Source: DASXRC01 sp036506795 (GTDB taxonomy: Bacteria; Actinomycetota; Actinomycetes; Mycobacteriales; Micromonosporaceae). From it: DNA of 18,526 nucleotides. Position 1 is the first letter of the stretch. The number at the start of each line of letters is the position of its first letter. The notes under the pieces are model-generated. The model worked only from the letters and a program-made list of their open reading frames with translations. It was not told where the DNA came from and did not search any database. Shown piece by piece: positions 1-7,261 of this stretch. The translations under genes and the position numbers were made by a program. The DNA lies in assembly GCA_036506795.1 (NCBI GenBank), contig DASXRC010000070.1:1-18526 (forward strand), in the 5' to 3' direction.

Positions 1-134
1 TGGCCGCTCCCGTGCTCGGCGTCGAGGGACTCGAGGCGAGCGTCGGCGTGATCGCGCTCGCCCCGCTCGATGCCGCGACCCTGGGCCCGCGCGTCGTCGC
101 GACCGCGGACGCGGTGGCCAAGTCCCTCATCTGA
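1..134 (+). CDS. IclR-like transcriptional regulator, C-terminal fragment
   Basis: An open frame runs in from the left edge and ends at TGA 132-134, giving about 43 residues. It begins AAPVLGVEGLEASVGVIAL and ends in an alanine-rich helix, VVATADAVAKSL. This resembles the end of the IclR effector domain, where an 'AAPV...G' strand, a 'VAL' strand and a final helix close the ligand pocket. The DNA-binding part is outside the window. IclR proteins often control aromatic-acid catabolism (family knowledge), so a link to the homogentisate genes 7-16 kb away is possible but unproven. Only the tail is visible, so the family call is tentative. Confidence 0.5.
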   Translation, partial: AAPVLGVEGLEASVGVIALAPLDAATLGPRVVATADAVAKSLI

Positions 135-150
135 CCGCCCACGACCTCCC

Positions 151-232
151 CCATGATCCTCGCAACCTTGCTTAGGTTGGGGTGTCGCGCGGCCGGCACA
201 GCCCAACCTGTGCAAGGTTGTGACGACCATGG
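151..232. repeat. Palindromic repeat, copy A (82 bp)
   Basis: This near-perfect palindrome is centred at about 191.5. The 19-nt arms 163-181 and 202-220 differ by a 2-base mismatch. Pairing continues outward to 151/232 with a few mismatches, and part of the loop also pairs. The core half is GCAACCTTGC followed by AGGTTGGG. Related copies lie at 1209-1287 and 17612-17686. It sits between the IclR-like tail and the DUF559-type gene and could also fold as a terminator for the former. The outer left part (ATGATC...) is better kept than the outer right part. Confidence 0.85.
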
Positions 233-237
233 CCGGA

Positions 238-271
238 CTATCCACAGCGGTGGTTGACCGGGTTATCCACA
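238..271 (+). promoter_or_regulatory. Pair of DnaA-box-like 9-mers
   Basis: TTATCCACA at 263-271 is an exact match to the classical DnaA box. CTATCCACA at 238-246 differs by one base, has the same orientation and lies 25 bp upstream. Such AT-containing 9-mers are rare in DNA this GC-rich. A TTGACC hexamer (254-259) lies between them, so the pair may overlap a promoter of the downstream gene. No role is shown. Confidence 0.35.
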
Positions 272-312
272 CCTACTTATGCCGGGGCGCGCGGCGGTCC
301 AGGCTGGCCTGC

Positions 313-1212
313 GTGCCACCAGTGCCGTACCGAGCGCGAGATCTACAGTGGCAGGTCTTCCGCGGCTCCGCCGCAGTCCGCGAGGGCCTTCTGACACGGC
401 ACCAACTGCGCAGCACCGCCTGGGTCATGATCCGGCCCGACATCTACGCCGACTCCCGGCTCGACCGCGACCACGGACTCATCTGTCACGGCGTCGCACT
501 CAAGCTACCCTCCGATGCGACCATCGCCGGTCCGTCCGCGGCGTATCTCCTCGGCGTCGAGCACGCGGCAGGGTACGGCGACCCGCTACATATCGCAGTC
601 CCGGGTAAACGGGTTCCGCCACGGATCCGCGGGGTTCGCGCCCACGCGGTCGATTTGATGCCCTCGGAGACCGTCGAGCGCGGCGAACTGCGACACACCT
701 CCGCCGTGCGCACCGCGTGGGACGTCGCGCAGTGGATCGACGTGGTGCCTGCAGTGACGACAATCGACGGGTTGCTGCGCGGCGGCGGGCTCCGGCCTGA
801 GCAGTTCGGCGCCTTCGTCCAGGCGCGCGAGGGCGACCGAGGCTGGCGTCGAGCGGCCCGTGTCGCCTCCCTCGCGGACGGTGGCGCCCAATCGCCGCCG
901 GAGTCGCAACTCCGCGTCAAGTTGGTGCTCGAGGGCTTTCCGCCGCCGGTAACGCAATTTCCGGTCCCGATTCCCGGTGGCCACGTGCTTCATCCCGATC
1001 TCGCGTGGCCCGAATATCAGGTCGCCGCCGAATATGACGGGCGTTGGCACGGCGAGGATGACCGTCTAGATCTGGACCGGGACCGACTCAACGATCTTGT
1101 CAAGGCTGGCTGGCTGGTGATCCACGTGACGAGTCGCGGGCTGTACCGCACCTTTCCAAAGATCGTGGGCGATCTGCGCGCGGCCTTGATGGAACGCGGC
1201 TGGCGCCCATGA
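313..1212 (+). CDS. AbiEi-like winged-helix / DUF559 endonuclease-like protein
   Basis: The protein is 299 aa from the chosen start. Residues about 5-50 form an AbiEi-type winged helix (RARDL, VFRGS, GLLTRHQLRS). The C-terminus is DUF559/Vsr-like: an acidic residue in SPPES (E197), HPDLAWPE (D229), then the strand AAEYDG (E240) and a closing VIHVT strand, as in PD-(D/E)XK nucleases. Such fusions are abundant in actinobacteria and usually lack a known function; they have been linked to type IV toxin-antitoxin antitoxins and to DNA-repair nucleases. The frame stays open back to GTG 220. That extension starts inside palindrome A and contains the rare leucine codon TTA (277-279) and the DnaA-like boxes, so I prefer GTG 313 (GTG 322 is also possible). 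No clear Shine-Dalgarno sequence helps. The stop overlaps palindrome B. Confidence 0.75.
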   Translation: MPPVPYRARDLQWQVFRGSAAVREGLLTRHQLRSTAWVMIRPDIYADSRLDRDHGLICHGVALKLPSDATIAGPSAAYLLGVEHAAGYGDPLHIAVPGKRVPPRIRGVRAHAVDLMPSETVERGELRHTSAVRTAWDVAQWIDVVPAVTTIDGLLRGGGLRPEQFGAFVQAREGDRGWRRAARVASLADGGAQSPPESQLRVKLVLEGFPPPVTQFPVPIPGGHVLHPDLAWPEYQVAAEYDGRWHGEDDRLDLDRDRLNDLVKAGWLVIHVTSRGLYRTFPKIVGDLRAALMERGWRP

Positions 1213-1287
1213 CCTGCGCAACGTTGCACACGTTGGGGTGTCGCCGGGCCTGCGACACCCCAAGCTATGCAAGATTGCGGCGATCTT
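1209..1287. repeat. Palindromic repeat, copy B (79 bp)
   Basis: This is an imperfect palindrome centred at 1248, with outer arms related to copies A and C (GCAACgTTGC on the left, GCAAGaTTGC on the right). Its inner stem is the strongest of the three copies. Its right outer end (TTGCGGCGATC) matches the right end of copy C at 17677-17686. It lies between the convergent DUF559-type gene and fumC. Confidence 0.8.
1233..1263. terminator. Candidate bidirectional terminator hairpin
   Basis: TTGGGGTGTCG (1233-1243) pairs perfectly with CGACACCCCAA (1253-1263) across a 9-nt loop. It lies between two convergent genes. There is no U-tract on either strand, so this is a structural inference; it may simply be the core of palindrome B. 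Confidence 0.45.
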
Positions 1288-1294
1288 ATGGGGG

Positions 1295-2680
1295 CTAGGG
1301 GTGGGTCATCCGGAGCACGTCTAGGGCCTTGTCGAGCTGCTCCTCGGTGAGCCGACCACTGTCGACGTGGCCGCGGGCAATCACGACCGCCTTGATCGAC
1401 TGGCCCGTCGCAAGCGCCTCCTTGGCGATCGCGGCCGCCTCGTCGTACCCGAGGATCCGGTTCAGCGGCGTGACGATCGACGGCGAGCCCTCGGCGTACG
1501 CCCGGCAGACCTCGACGTTCGCCTCGAGGCCGGCCACGCACCGGTCGGCGAGCAACCGGCTCGCGGCGGCCAGCAACCGGATCGACTCCAGCAGGTTGCG
1601 GGCCATCATCGGCAGCATCACGTTCAGCTCGAAGTCCCCCTGGGAGCCGGCGAACGCGACCGCCGCGTCGTTGCCGATCACCTGGGCACAGACCTGGCGG
1701 ACCGACTCGCAGACGACAGGGTTGACCTTGCCCGGCATGATCGAGGAGCCCGGCTGCAGGTCGGGCAGGCGCAGTTCGCGCAGGCCGGCCCGCGGTCCCG
1801 AGCCCATCCAGCGGATGTCGTTCGCGATCTTGTAGAGCCCGACCGCGACCGTACGCAGCTGGCCCGACGTCTCCACGAGCGCGTCGCGTGCGGCCTGCGC
1901 CTCGAAGTGGTTACGCGCCTCGGTCAGCGGCAACCCGGTCGATGTACGCAGGTGCTCGATCACCGCGGCCGCGAACCCGGGAGGGGTGTTCACCCCGGTG
2001 CCCACCGCCGTGCCGCCCAGCGGCAGCTCCGCCAGCCGAGGCAGTGCTGACTCGAGCCGCTCGATGCCGAACTGCACCTGACTCGCGTACCCCGAGAATT
2101 CCTGGCCGAGCGTCACCGGCGTCGCGTCCATGAGGTGCGTGCGCCCGGCCTTGACCACCTCGGCGAACGCGTCCGCTTTGGACTCCAGCGCGAACCCGAG
2201 ATGGCGCAACGCGGGCAGCAGATCGTGGACAACGGCGTCCGTGGCGGCGAGGTGGATCGACGACGGGAAGACGTCGTTGCTGGACTGCGAGGCGTTGACC
2301 TCGTCGTTGGGGTGAACCGCCCGGCCCAGCTCCTGGCTGGCCAGCGTGGCGAGGACCTCGTTGGCGTTCATGTTCGACGACGTGCCCGAGCCGGTCTGGA
2401 ACACATCGATCGGAAACTGGTCGTCGTACCCGCCGTCGGCCACATGCGCGGCCGCGGTCGCGATCGCCGACGCCACGTCGGCCGACAGCACCCCGAGGGC
2501 GGCGTTCACCTGCGCCGCCGCGCCCTTGATGAGGGCGAGGGCCTTGATGTGGGCGGGTTCCAGGCCGCGCCCCGAGATCGGGAAGTTCTCCACCGCGCGC
2601 TGGGTCTGCGCCCGCCACAGGGCGTCGGCCGGCACGCGCACCTCACCCATCGTGTCACGTTCGATCCGATAGTCGGTCAC
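1295..2680 (-). CDS. fumC: Fumarate hydratase, class II
   Basis: FumC reversibly hydrates fumarate to malate in the TCA cycle as a soluble, iron-free homotetramer. The 461-aa length is normal. The superfamily signature GSSIMPGKVNP is at 311-321, with the catalytic Ser at 312. TGSGTSSNMNANEV is at 97-110, and the SSN form favours fumarase over aspartase. NDEVNASQSSND is at 125-136, and GRTHLMDATP carries the general-base His at 182. The start is GTG at 2680, preceded by AGGA about 8 bases upstream. It is transcribed alone toward palindrome B; a hairpin array lies upstream. In context it can also consume the fumarate released by fumarylacetoacetase about 11 kb away. Confidence 0.97.
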   Translation of the reverse strand: MTDYRIERDTMGEVRVPADALWRAQTQRAVENFPISGRGLEPAHIKALALIKGAAAQVNAALGVLSADVASAIATAAAHVADGGYDDQFPIDVFQTGSGTSSNMNANEVLATLASQELGRAVHPNDEVNASQSSNDVFPSSIHLAATDAVVHDLLPALRHLGFALESKADAFAEVVKAGRTHLMDATPVTLGQEFSGYASQVQFGIERLESALPRLAELPLGGTAVGTGVNTPPGFAAAVIEHLRTSTGLPLTEARNHFEAQAARDALVETSGQLRTVAVGLYKIANDIRWMGSGPRAGLRELRLPDLQPGSSIMPGKVNPVVCESVRQVCAQVIGNDAAVAFAGSQGDFELNVMLPMMARNLLESIRLLAAASRLLADRCVAGLEANVEVCRAYAEGSPSIVTPLNRILGYDEAAAIAKEALATGQSIKAVVIARGHVDSGRLTEEQLDKALDVLRMTHP

Positions 2681-2693
2681 GCCACCATCCTGC

Positions 2694-2815
2694 CTCGCCC
2701 CGCTGGGCTAGGCAGAACGAACCTCCGCTTGGCGAGGCACGACGAAGCTCGCCCCGCAGGGTGGGGCACGACGAACCTCGCCCCACAGGGCGAGCCTGGA
2801 CGAAACCGAGCGGCG
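2694..2815. repeat. Degenerate tandem array of ~29-bp hairpin units
   Basis: The 216-bp gap between fumC and the next gene holds three to four units made of a GACGAA-type spacer followed by a GC hairpin. The best unit, at 2769-2798, has the perfect stem CTCGCCC (2777-2783) with GGGCGAG (2788-2794) around a CACA loop. The unit at 2740-2768 keeps the fold through G-T pairs. Flanking units at 2694-2739 are more diverged. Each right arm can alternatively pair with the next unit's left arm, for example GGCGAG 2731-2736 with CTCGCC 2747-2752. No coding potential is evident in the rest of the gap. Confidence 0.7.
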
Positions 2816-2896
2816 GCCGAACCGGCGCCGACAAAGACCTCAGCGCCGCCCGATGGTCAGGACCGGCTTCGCGCGGGCCGCAACGCACCGCGGGCG

Positions 2897-4210
2897 TCAC
2901 CCGGCCGCCGTGACGAACCGGGCGTACCCCACCTCCCGTCGTTGGGCGATCACCAACCCCTGCCGTCCCACGGCGAGCACATCGGCCGCCGTCTTGAGGT
3001 TCACCAGCTCGCGCCCGGTCGCCGGGTCGAGCGCGACGACCCGGTCGGGGTCCCGGTCGACGATGACCGCGGCGTACCGTGTCAGTGCCGCCGTCGCGTC
3101 GGGGTTCACCCGGCGACTCCAACCCCTGGTCTGGCCCAGTTGGACGCCTCGGATCATGCGGCCGTCGGCGGATCGCACCAGCACCCGGGTGTCGTCCAGC
3201 CCGACGATGCGCTCGCCCTCGGCGCCGGTCCACAGCACGCGGCCGTCGTTCGCGTCCAGCACCACCTCGCGTCCGGCGGGCGACACGGCCGTGACGACGC
3301 TGCCGTGCCCGGTCGGCGAGCGGCGCTGGACGCAGCCGGCGCCCTCAGTGGTACGCAGGTTGAGCCCCGTGCGGCGCCAGACCTCCCGCCCCGAGCCGGC
3401 ATCGGTGGCGGTCGCCGTGAAGTAGCAGGTGCCGTCGCGCGACCGGGCCTCCATCCGAACTAGCCGCCCACCGACCACCATGACGCGGTCGCGGCGGTCC
3501 GGCTCAACATCCGCCAGGCCCCGACCGGACGTGGTGTCCACCAGGTGCACCCTTCCGTTGATGGGAAATCCGAGCAGCTGCGGCATGGGGTCCGGTCCGC
3601 CCGCGCCGGCCTTGATGTGCCGGGCGGTGATCGGCCGGCTGCCCAACAGCTCGGGGTTGTCGGCGAATAGCACGAACCCGATGCCGGGCAGCGGAACCGT
3701 CCACAGCGGGGAGTTGGCGCGCGGCGCCCAAGCGGTCAGCGTGCAGTCCTGCGCGCCGGCACAGCGCACGTCCAGGAGCGCGTCGCGAAACGTCCAGACG
3801 GCGACGGCCTCGGAGTCCCGACGGCGCACGGCCCCGGACGCCGGGTCGAGCACCTGGTACCCCTTCTCGAGCAGCTTGCCGACCACGACCACGGCGTCCG
3901 TCTCGCCACCGGCGACCGTGCCCCAGTCGGCCTTCGCCTCCCACAGTCGGTCGCCGGTGACCGGCGAGCGCGCCTCGACCGTCGTCCGCTGCTCCACGAC
4001 GATGGCCTGGCCGGTGACGGTCACGGCGGTCGGCACGCCACCGAGGCGTTGCTGCCATGCGACGTCCGGATTGGACAATGGGCCGCTGTGGTTGACCCAC
4101 TGGAACAGCGCGGGGAACGGGTTCCAGACGCCGGTGCTGATGAGCACCACGAGCAGGATCAGGCCGGCGGTCAGCCAGCCGCCAGCGCCGTTGGCCCCAC
4201 CCTTAGCCAC
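2897..4210 (-). CDS. Membrane-anchored PQQ-like beta-propeller protein
   Basis: The 437-aa protein has a short N-terminus, then one hydrophobic helix at about 12-30 (WLTAGLILLVVLISTGV), then an extracytoplasmic region. That region has repeated 'D..tG...W' blades: VEARSPVTGDRLW, VLDPASGAVRRRD, VLDANDGRVLW, VALDPATGRELV. This is the PQQ-enzyme-repeat propeller fold (BamB-like). I see no quinoprotein dehydrogenase signature, so it is probably a structural or binding protein rather than an enzyme. Cys residues occur in pairs (RCAGAQDC; TCYF and GCVQ), which suits an exported, disulfide-bonded domain. The start is GTG 4210 with a weak upstream GG-rich stretch. It lies 36 bp downstream of the MFS gene and may share its transcript. 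The specific function is unknown. Confidence 0.75.
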   Translation of the reverse strand: MAKGGANGAGGWLTAGLILLVVLISTGVWNPFPALFQWVNHSGPLSNPDVAWQQRLGGVPTAVTVTGQAIVVEQRTTVEARSPVTGDRLWEAKADWGTVAGGETDAVVVVGKLLEKGYQVLDPASGAVRRRDSEAVAVWTFRDALLDVRCAGAQDCTLTAWAPRANSPLWTVPLPGIGFVLFADNPELLGSRPITARHIKAGAGGPDPMPQLLGFPINGRVHLVDTTSGRGLADVEPDRRDRVMVVGGRLVRMEARSRDGTCYFTATATDAGSGREVWRRTGLNLRTTEGAGCVQRRSPTGHGSVVTAVSPAGREVVLDANDGRVLWTGAEGERIVGLDDTRVLVRSADGRMIRGVQLGQTRGWSRRVNPDATAALTRYAAVIVDRDPDRVVALDPATGRELVNLKTAADVLAVGRQGLVIAQRREVGYARFVTAAG

Positions 4211-4246
4211 CCGGCCACCGTAGCGACAGGCGGCGATGGAAGCCCG

Positions 4247-5497
4247 CTATCGTGATCCGCCCGTGTCGGCCGGGTATGCGGTGCTTGGCGCCAACTGGCG
4301 CCGCAGCGCGGCGGTGGCGGCGAGCGACGCGACTCCCGCCATGGCCACCACAACCCCGGGCGACGCGAGCTCGCCGAGCGCCCCGGCCCCGGCGACGGCG
4401 AGGCCCTGCAGCGTCATCGTGCCGGTCGACGCGAGGCCGAACGCCTGCCCGCGGGACTCCTCCGGCACCGCCAGCAGGAACCGCCGCGCGAGTCCGAGCT
4501 GGTAGGCGAACCCGAACGCCGCGACCGCGAGCAACGCGGCGGCCAGCGCGGGGGCCGGGGTGAGAACAAACCCCAGCAAGGGTACGCCGAGGAGCGCGGC
4601 CAGCCACGGCGCGAGCGCCTCGCGGCGGTCCGGACGCACGAATCGGCCCACGACGAGGTCACCGGTCAGCATGCCGAGCGCGGCCGCCATCAGCAGCACA
4701 CCGGCCGCGGACGGGGCGTCGAGCGCGCTCACGTACGGGACGACGGCGCCTTCCGCGCCGACCATGAGCGCCCCGGGCAGCCACTGTGCGAGGAGCAGCC
4801 CGCGTACCCGCCGGTCGGCAAGCAGGTGGCCGTTCGTCCGCCAGGTCTCGCGTACCGCGCCGGCGCGCGCCACCCGCCGGGCGGGCCGGTCGGCGAGACC
4901 CAGCCGAACCAACCCCACGGAGACCACGCACGTCGCCGCGGTCAACCAGAGTGCGCCCCGCGAGCCGACGAGCGTGAGCAGCGCCCCGCCCGCGGCAAAG
5001 CCGACGACCTGGGTGGCCCCGGACGCGATCGTGAACAGGGACCGCGCCAGCACGTACCGGTCGCCATCGAGCAGGTCGGGCAGCAGCGCGGTGCGCGCCG
5101 CCATCGCGACGGGCGCGAACGCCCCGGCCGCGAACACGAGCGCGACCATGCCGAGCGGGGGCAGAACCCCGACGGCCAGCACGACCGCGACGCCCAGGCG
5201 CAGCACGTCGTATCCCACGATCAGGGTTCGCGGCCTCATCCGGTCGGCGAGCGCCAGCAGGAACGATCCGCCCAGGGCGTTCGGCAGGAAACCGGACACG
5301 TACGCGAGGGCGGCGAGCAGCGGCGAGCCGGTGCTCGTGTACACGAGCACCGACAGCGCCAGCATGCGGATGGAGTCGCCGATGATCAGCGTGCCGAAGC
5401 TGCCGAAGAGTGCCCGGAACTCGGGTACCGCGAACACCTCGCGATAGGTGGCGTGCCGGGTGTCAAGGGCGGTCACCCGGCCAGCGTGCCGGCCCAT
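4247..5497 (-). CDS. MFS transporter (MFS_3-like exporter)
   Basis: The 416-aa protein is dominated by alternating hydrophobic segments consistent with about 12 membrane helices. A motif-A-like loop, LADRMRPR, at 83-90 follows the second helix, and the second half repeats it weakly (VVGRFVRPDRR). The N-terminus (FRALFGSFGTLIIGDSIRMLALSVLVY) resembles multidrug and siderophore exporters of the enterobactin-exporter type. The substrate cannot be read from sequence. It is divergent from a DUF5937/ArsR-type regulator, an arrangement usual for drug-efflux pumps under local repression. The start is uncertain: ATG 5497 is used here, but GTG 5476 (VTALDTRH) is also reasonable, and neither has a strong Shine-Dalgarno sequence. 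Confidence 0.85.
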   Translation of the reverse strand: MGRHAGRVTALDTRHATYREVFAVPEFRALFGSFGTLIIGDSIRMLALSVLVYTSTGSPLLAALAYVSGFLPNALGGSFLLALADRMRPRTLIVGYDVLRLGVAVVLAVGVLPPLGMVALVFAAGAFAPVAMAARTALLPDLLDGDRYVLARSLFTIASGATQVVGFAAGGALLTLVGSRGALWLTAATCVVSVGLVRLGLADRPARRVARAGAVRETWRTNGHLLADRRVRGLLLAQWLPGALMVGAEGAVVPYVSALDAPSAAGVLLMAAALGMLTGDLVVGRFVRPDRREALAPWLAALLGVPLLGFVLTPAPALAAALLAVAAFGFAYQLGLARRFLLAVPEESRGQAFGLASTGTMTLQGLAVAGAGALGELASPGVVVAMAGVASLAATAALRRQLAPSTAYPADTGGSR

Positions 5498-5511
5498 GCG
5501 GCGACACCGCT

Positions 5512-5536
5512 AAGCTTTCGGCGACAGGCGAAAGTT
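5512..5536. promoter_or_regulatory. Inverted repeat, candidate operator
   Basis: CTTTCG (5515-5520) and CGAAAG (5529-5534) form a perfect inverted repeat with an 8-bp spacer, extended by AAG/GTT flanks. It lies just upstream of the MFS start, in the 104-bp gap between the MFS gene and its divergent regulator. That is a natural place for an ArsR-type operator. Assignment to this regulator is inference. Confidence 0.45.
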
Positions 5537-5601
5537 CCAACCGGGTCCCGGTCGAGCACCGCGGTGGTCACCGGGGCCGCTAGGCGACGGTTTGGTGCGG
5601 C

Positions 5602-6585
5602 ATGAGAATCGAGGTCAGTTCGGCCGACGTCGCGGCGAGCCGGTACGCCATCTCGCCGCTCATCGAGACGATGTCCGCCCTGCGCGTGGTCGCCGGCAAG
5701 GAGACCGCCGGCCCGCTCGGTCCGGTCGTGGCCCGCCTGCGGCCGCGCTATGAGGCGCTGCGGCGCGATCCGGCGATCGGAACGCTGGTCGCGCTTTTCC
5801 GGCACGGCGGCTACAACGCGGACTTCACCCAGCCACCCCCGGCCGGAGTCGGCCTCACCTTCGCCGAGGAGCTCGCCGCGGTGCGGGGGACGCCGCTCCG
5901 CCGGGCACGCGCGGAGATCGCCCGAAACCTGGCCGGCCACCCGGCGCCACCGGCGTACGCCCAGCGCATCCTCGACGCGCCGGACGTCATCGCGCGGCTC
6001 GCGGACGGGATCGAGGCGGCCTGGACGGCACTCATCGAACCCGAGTGGCCGCGGCTGCGCGCGGTCCTCGAACGCGACGTCGTCCAGCGCGCGGGGCGGC
6101 TCGCCGCGTACGGCTGGGCGGAGGCCCTCGCCGGCCTCGACGCGCGGCTGCGGTGGCACGCGGACGGTCCGAACGGCGCGATCGAGGTTCGCATGAACGA
6201 TCAGGCCACGTACGCCCTCGGGGGCCGGGGGCTGCTCTTCGTGCCGACCGTGTTCGGCAAGTGCATCGCGTACGTTGAGCCGCCCTGGCCGTACGCCATC
6301 GTCTATCCGGCGCGTGGCGTCGCGGACCTGCTCGGGCCGGCGGACCCGGCCCGGCCAGCGGACGCGCTCGATCGGCTCATCGGCTCGTCCCGCGCGACGG
6401 TCCTGCGGGCGCTCGGCGCTCCGGCGACCACCAGTCAGCTCGTGGCGCAGCTCGGCCTCGCGCTCGGCACGGTCGGTGACCACCTAGCGGCGTTGCACGG
6501 GGCGGGCCTCGTGACGCGCACCCGGCTGGGCCGCTCGGTGCGGTACGAGCGGACGACCCTCGGCGACGCGCTCGCGACGCGCTGA
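5602..6585 (+). CDS. DUF5937 / ArsR-type winged-helix regulator
   Basis: The 327-aa protein is much longer than a minimal ArsR protein of about 100 aa. Residues 1-230 match the DUF5937-type N-terminal sensor (opening with V.FS.aDvaasRYAISPL-like residues, and later a WHADGP region). Residues about 254-324 form an ArsR-like winged helix with the recognition region LGTVGDHLAALHGAGLV and the wing TRLGRSVRYERT. No metal-binding Cys pair of classical metal-sensing ArsR proteins is visible, so the ligand is probably organic. It is divergent from the MFS transporter and likely controls it and itself through the inverted repeat between them. The start is ATG 5602, with no strong Shine-Dalgarno sequence. 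It ends 5 bp from the convergent Lrp gene. Confidence 0.8.
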   Translation: MRIEVSSADVAASRYAISPLIETMSALRVVAGKETAGPLGPVVARLRPRYEALRRDPAIGTLVALFRHGGYNADFTQPPPAGVGLTFAEELAAVRGTPLRRARAEIARNLAGHPAPPAYAQRILDAPDVIARLADGIEAAWTALIEPEWPRLRAVLERDVVQRAGRLAAYGWAEALAGLDARLRWHADGPNGAIEVRMNDQATYALGGRGLLFVPTVFGKCIAYVEPPWPYAIVYPARGVADLLGPADPARPADALDRLIGSSRATVLRALGAPATTSQLVAQLGLALGTVGDHLAALHGAGLVTRTRLGRSVRYERTTLGDALATR

Positions 6586-6590
6586 CGGTC

Positions 6591-7076
6591 CTAATCGGGC
6601 GTCGCCGCGGCGTCCACCAGGGGCAGCACGCGGTAGGGAATCTGTTCGGCGAGCGCGATGATGCTCGCGGCGCGGAGGATCCCCTCGTACGCCACGATCT
6701 GGTCGATCACCCGCTGCAGGTCGGCGTTGGACCGGGCCACGATCCGGCAGAGCAGGTCGCCGGAGCCGGTGATCGTATGCGCCTCGAGCACCTCCGGGAT
6801 CTCCGCGAGGTGCGCGGCGACCGGGTCGTGGCCGTACCGCTGGCGGATCTCGAGGGTGACGAACGCGGTGACGCCGAACCCGAGCGCGCCCGGTGCGATC
6901 TCCGGCCCGAAGCCGCGGATCACTCCGCGCGCGACCAGCTTGTCCAGCCGGGCCTGCACGGTGCCGCGGGCCACTCGCAGCCGCCGGGAGCACTCCAAAA
7001 CCCCGATGCGCGGCTCGTTCGTAAGCAGCGCGATCAGCTTCGCGTCCAAGGCGTCGATGCCCGGCGGGCTGGTCAC
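6591..7076 (-). CDS. Lrp/AsnC family transcriptional regulator
   Basis: The 161-aa protein has an N-terminal AsnC helix-turn-helix (IDALDAKLIALL, then VARGTVQARLDKLVARGVI, about residues 7-55). A C-terminal RAM/AsnC effector domain follows (VTAFVTLEI, VLEAHTITGSGDLLCRIVARS, residues about 67-145). The GSGDLL motif forms part of the amino-acid-binding site in the family. The frame opens at GTG 7115, but that start falls in the promoter. GTG 7076 is preferred because GGGGG lies 8 bases upstream and the helix-turn-helix then starts at the usual distance. It is divergent from hppD, so it is the likely tyrosine-responsive regulator of this cluster (inference from position). A GTCAA-A-TTGAC palindrome lies between them. 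Confidence 0.88.
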   Translation of the reverse strand: MTSPPGIDALDAKLIALLTNEPRIGVLECSRRLRVARGTVQARLDKLVARGVIRGFGPEIAPGALGFGVTAFVTLEIRQRYGHDPVAAHLAEIPEVLEAHTITGSGDLLCRIVARSNADLQRVIDQIVAYEGILRAASIIALAEQIPYRVLPLVDAAATPD

Positions 7077-7117
7077 GTTGTAAACCCCCACGGCTCGATC
7101 GTGCCGAGGACGCACCG

Positions 7118-7136
7118 GCTAGTCAAATTGACCAGC
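7118..7136. promoter_or_regulatory. Candidate Lrp/AsnC operator overlapping divergent -35 boxes
   Basis: GCTAGTCAAATTGACCAGC is a 19-bp palindrome with one mismatched pair and the perfect core GTCAA-A-TTGAC. It contains TTGACC (7128-7133) as a -35 candidate toward hppD and TTGACT (minus strand, 7126-7121) toward the Lrp gene. A protein bound here would block both promoters. The -10 elements are poor matches. Confidence 0.5.
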
Positions 7137-7163
7137 AGATCGCGGCGAGTACTGCACGAAGCT

Positions 7164-7197
7164 GGCACGTTGCCCAGTCATGTGCGGCACGGTTGCC
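7164..7197. promoter_or_regulatory. Twin GGCA...TGCC palindromes upstream of hppD
   Basis: GGCACGTTGCC (7164-7174) and GGCACGGTTGCC (7186-7197) are small palindromes, each followed by CAGT. They lie 22 bp apart, about two helical turns, within the 185-bp gap upstream of hppD. They could bind two dimers on one DNA face. No factor is identified. Confidence 0.35.
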
Positions 7198-7261
7198 CAG
7201 TTCGACGCCAGGGCGCGATCCTTCGATGAGGCGGCAGCGCCGGCACCGAGGGAGGCCCACG

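Noticed and set aside
220..312. N-terminal extension of the DUF559-type gene from GTG 220
   Set aside because: It starts inside palindrome A, includes the rare TTA codon and DnaA-like boxes, and does not resemble the family N-terminus, which begins near RARDL.
2694..2815. Short CRISPR-like array
   Set aside because: Units are imperfect and contiguous with no unique spacers, and no cas genes are present; it is a hairpin tandem repeat.
7193..7261. Upstream start for hppD
   Set aside because: The added residues are Arg/Ser/Pro-rich and non-family; GAGGGAGG supports ATG 7262.
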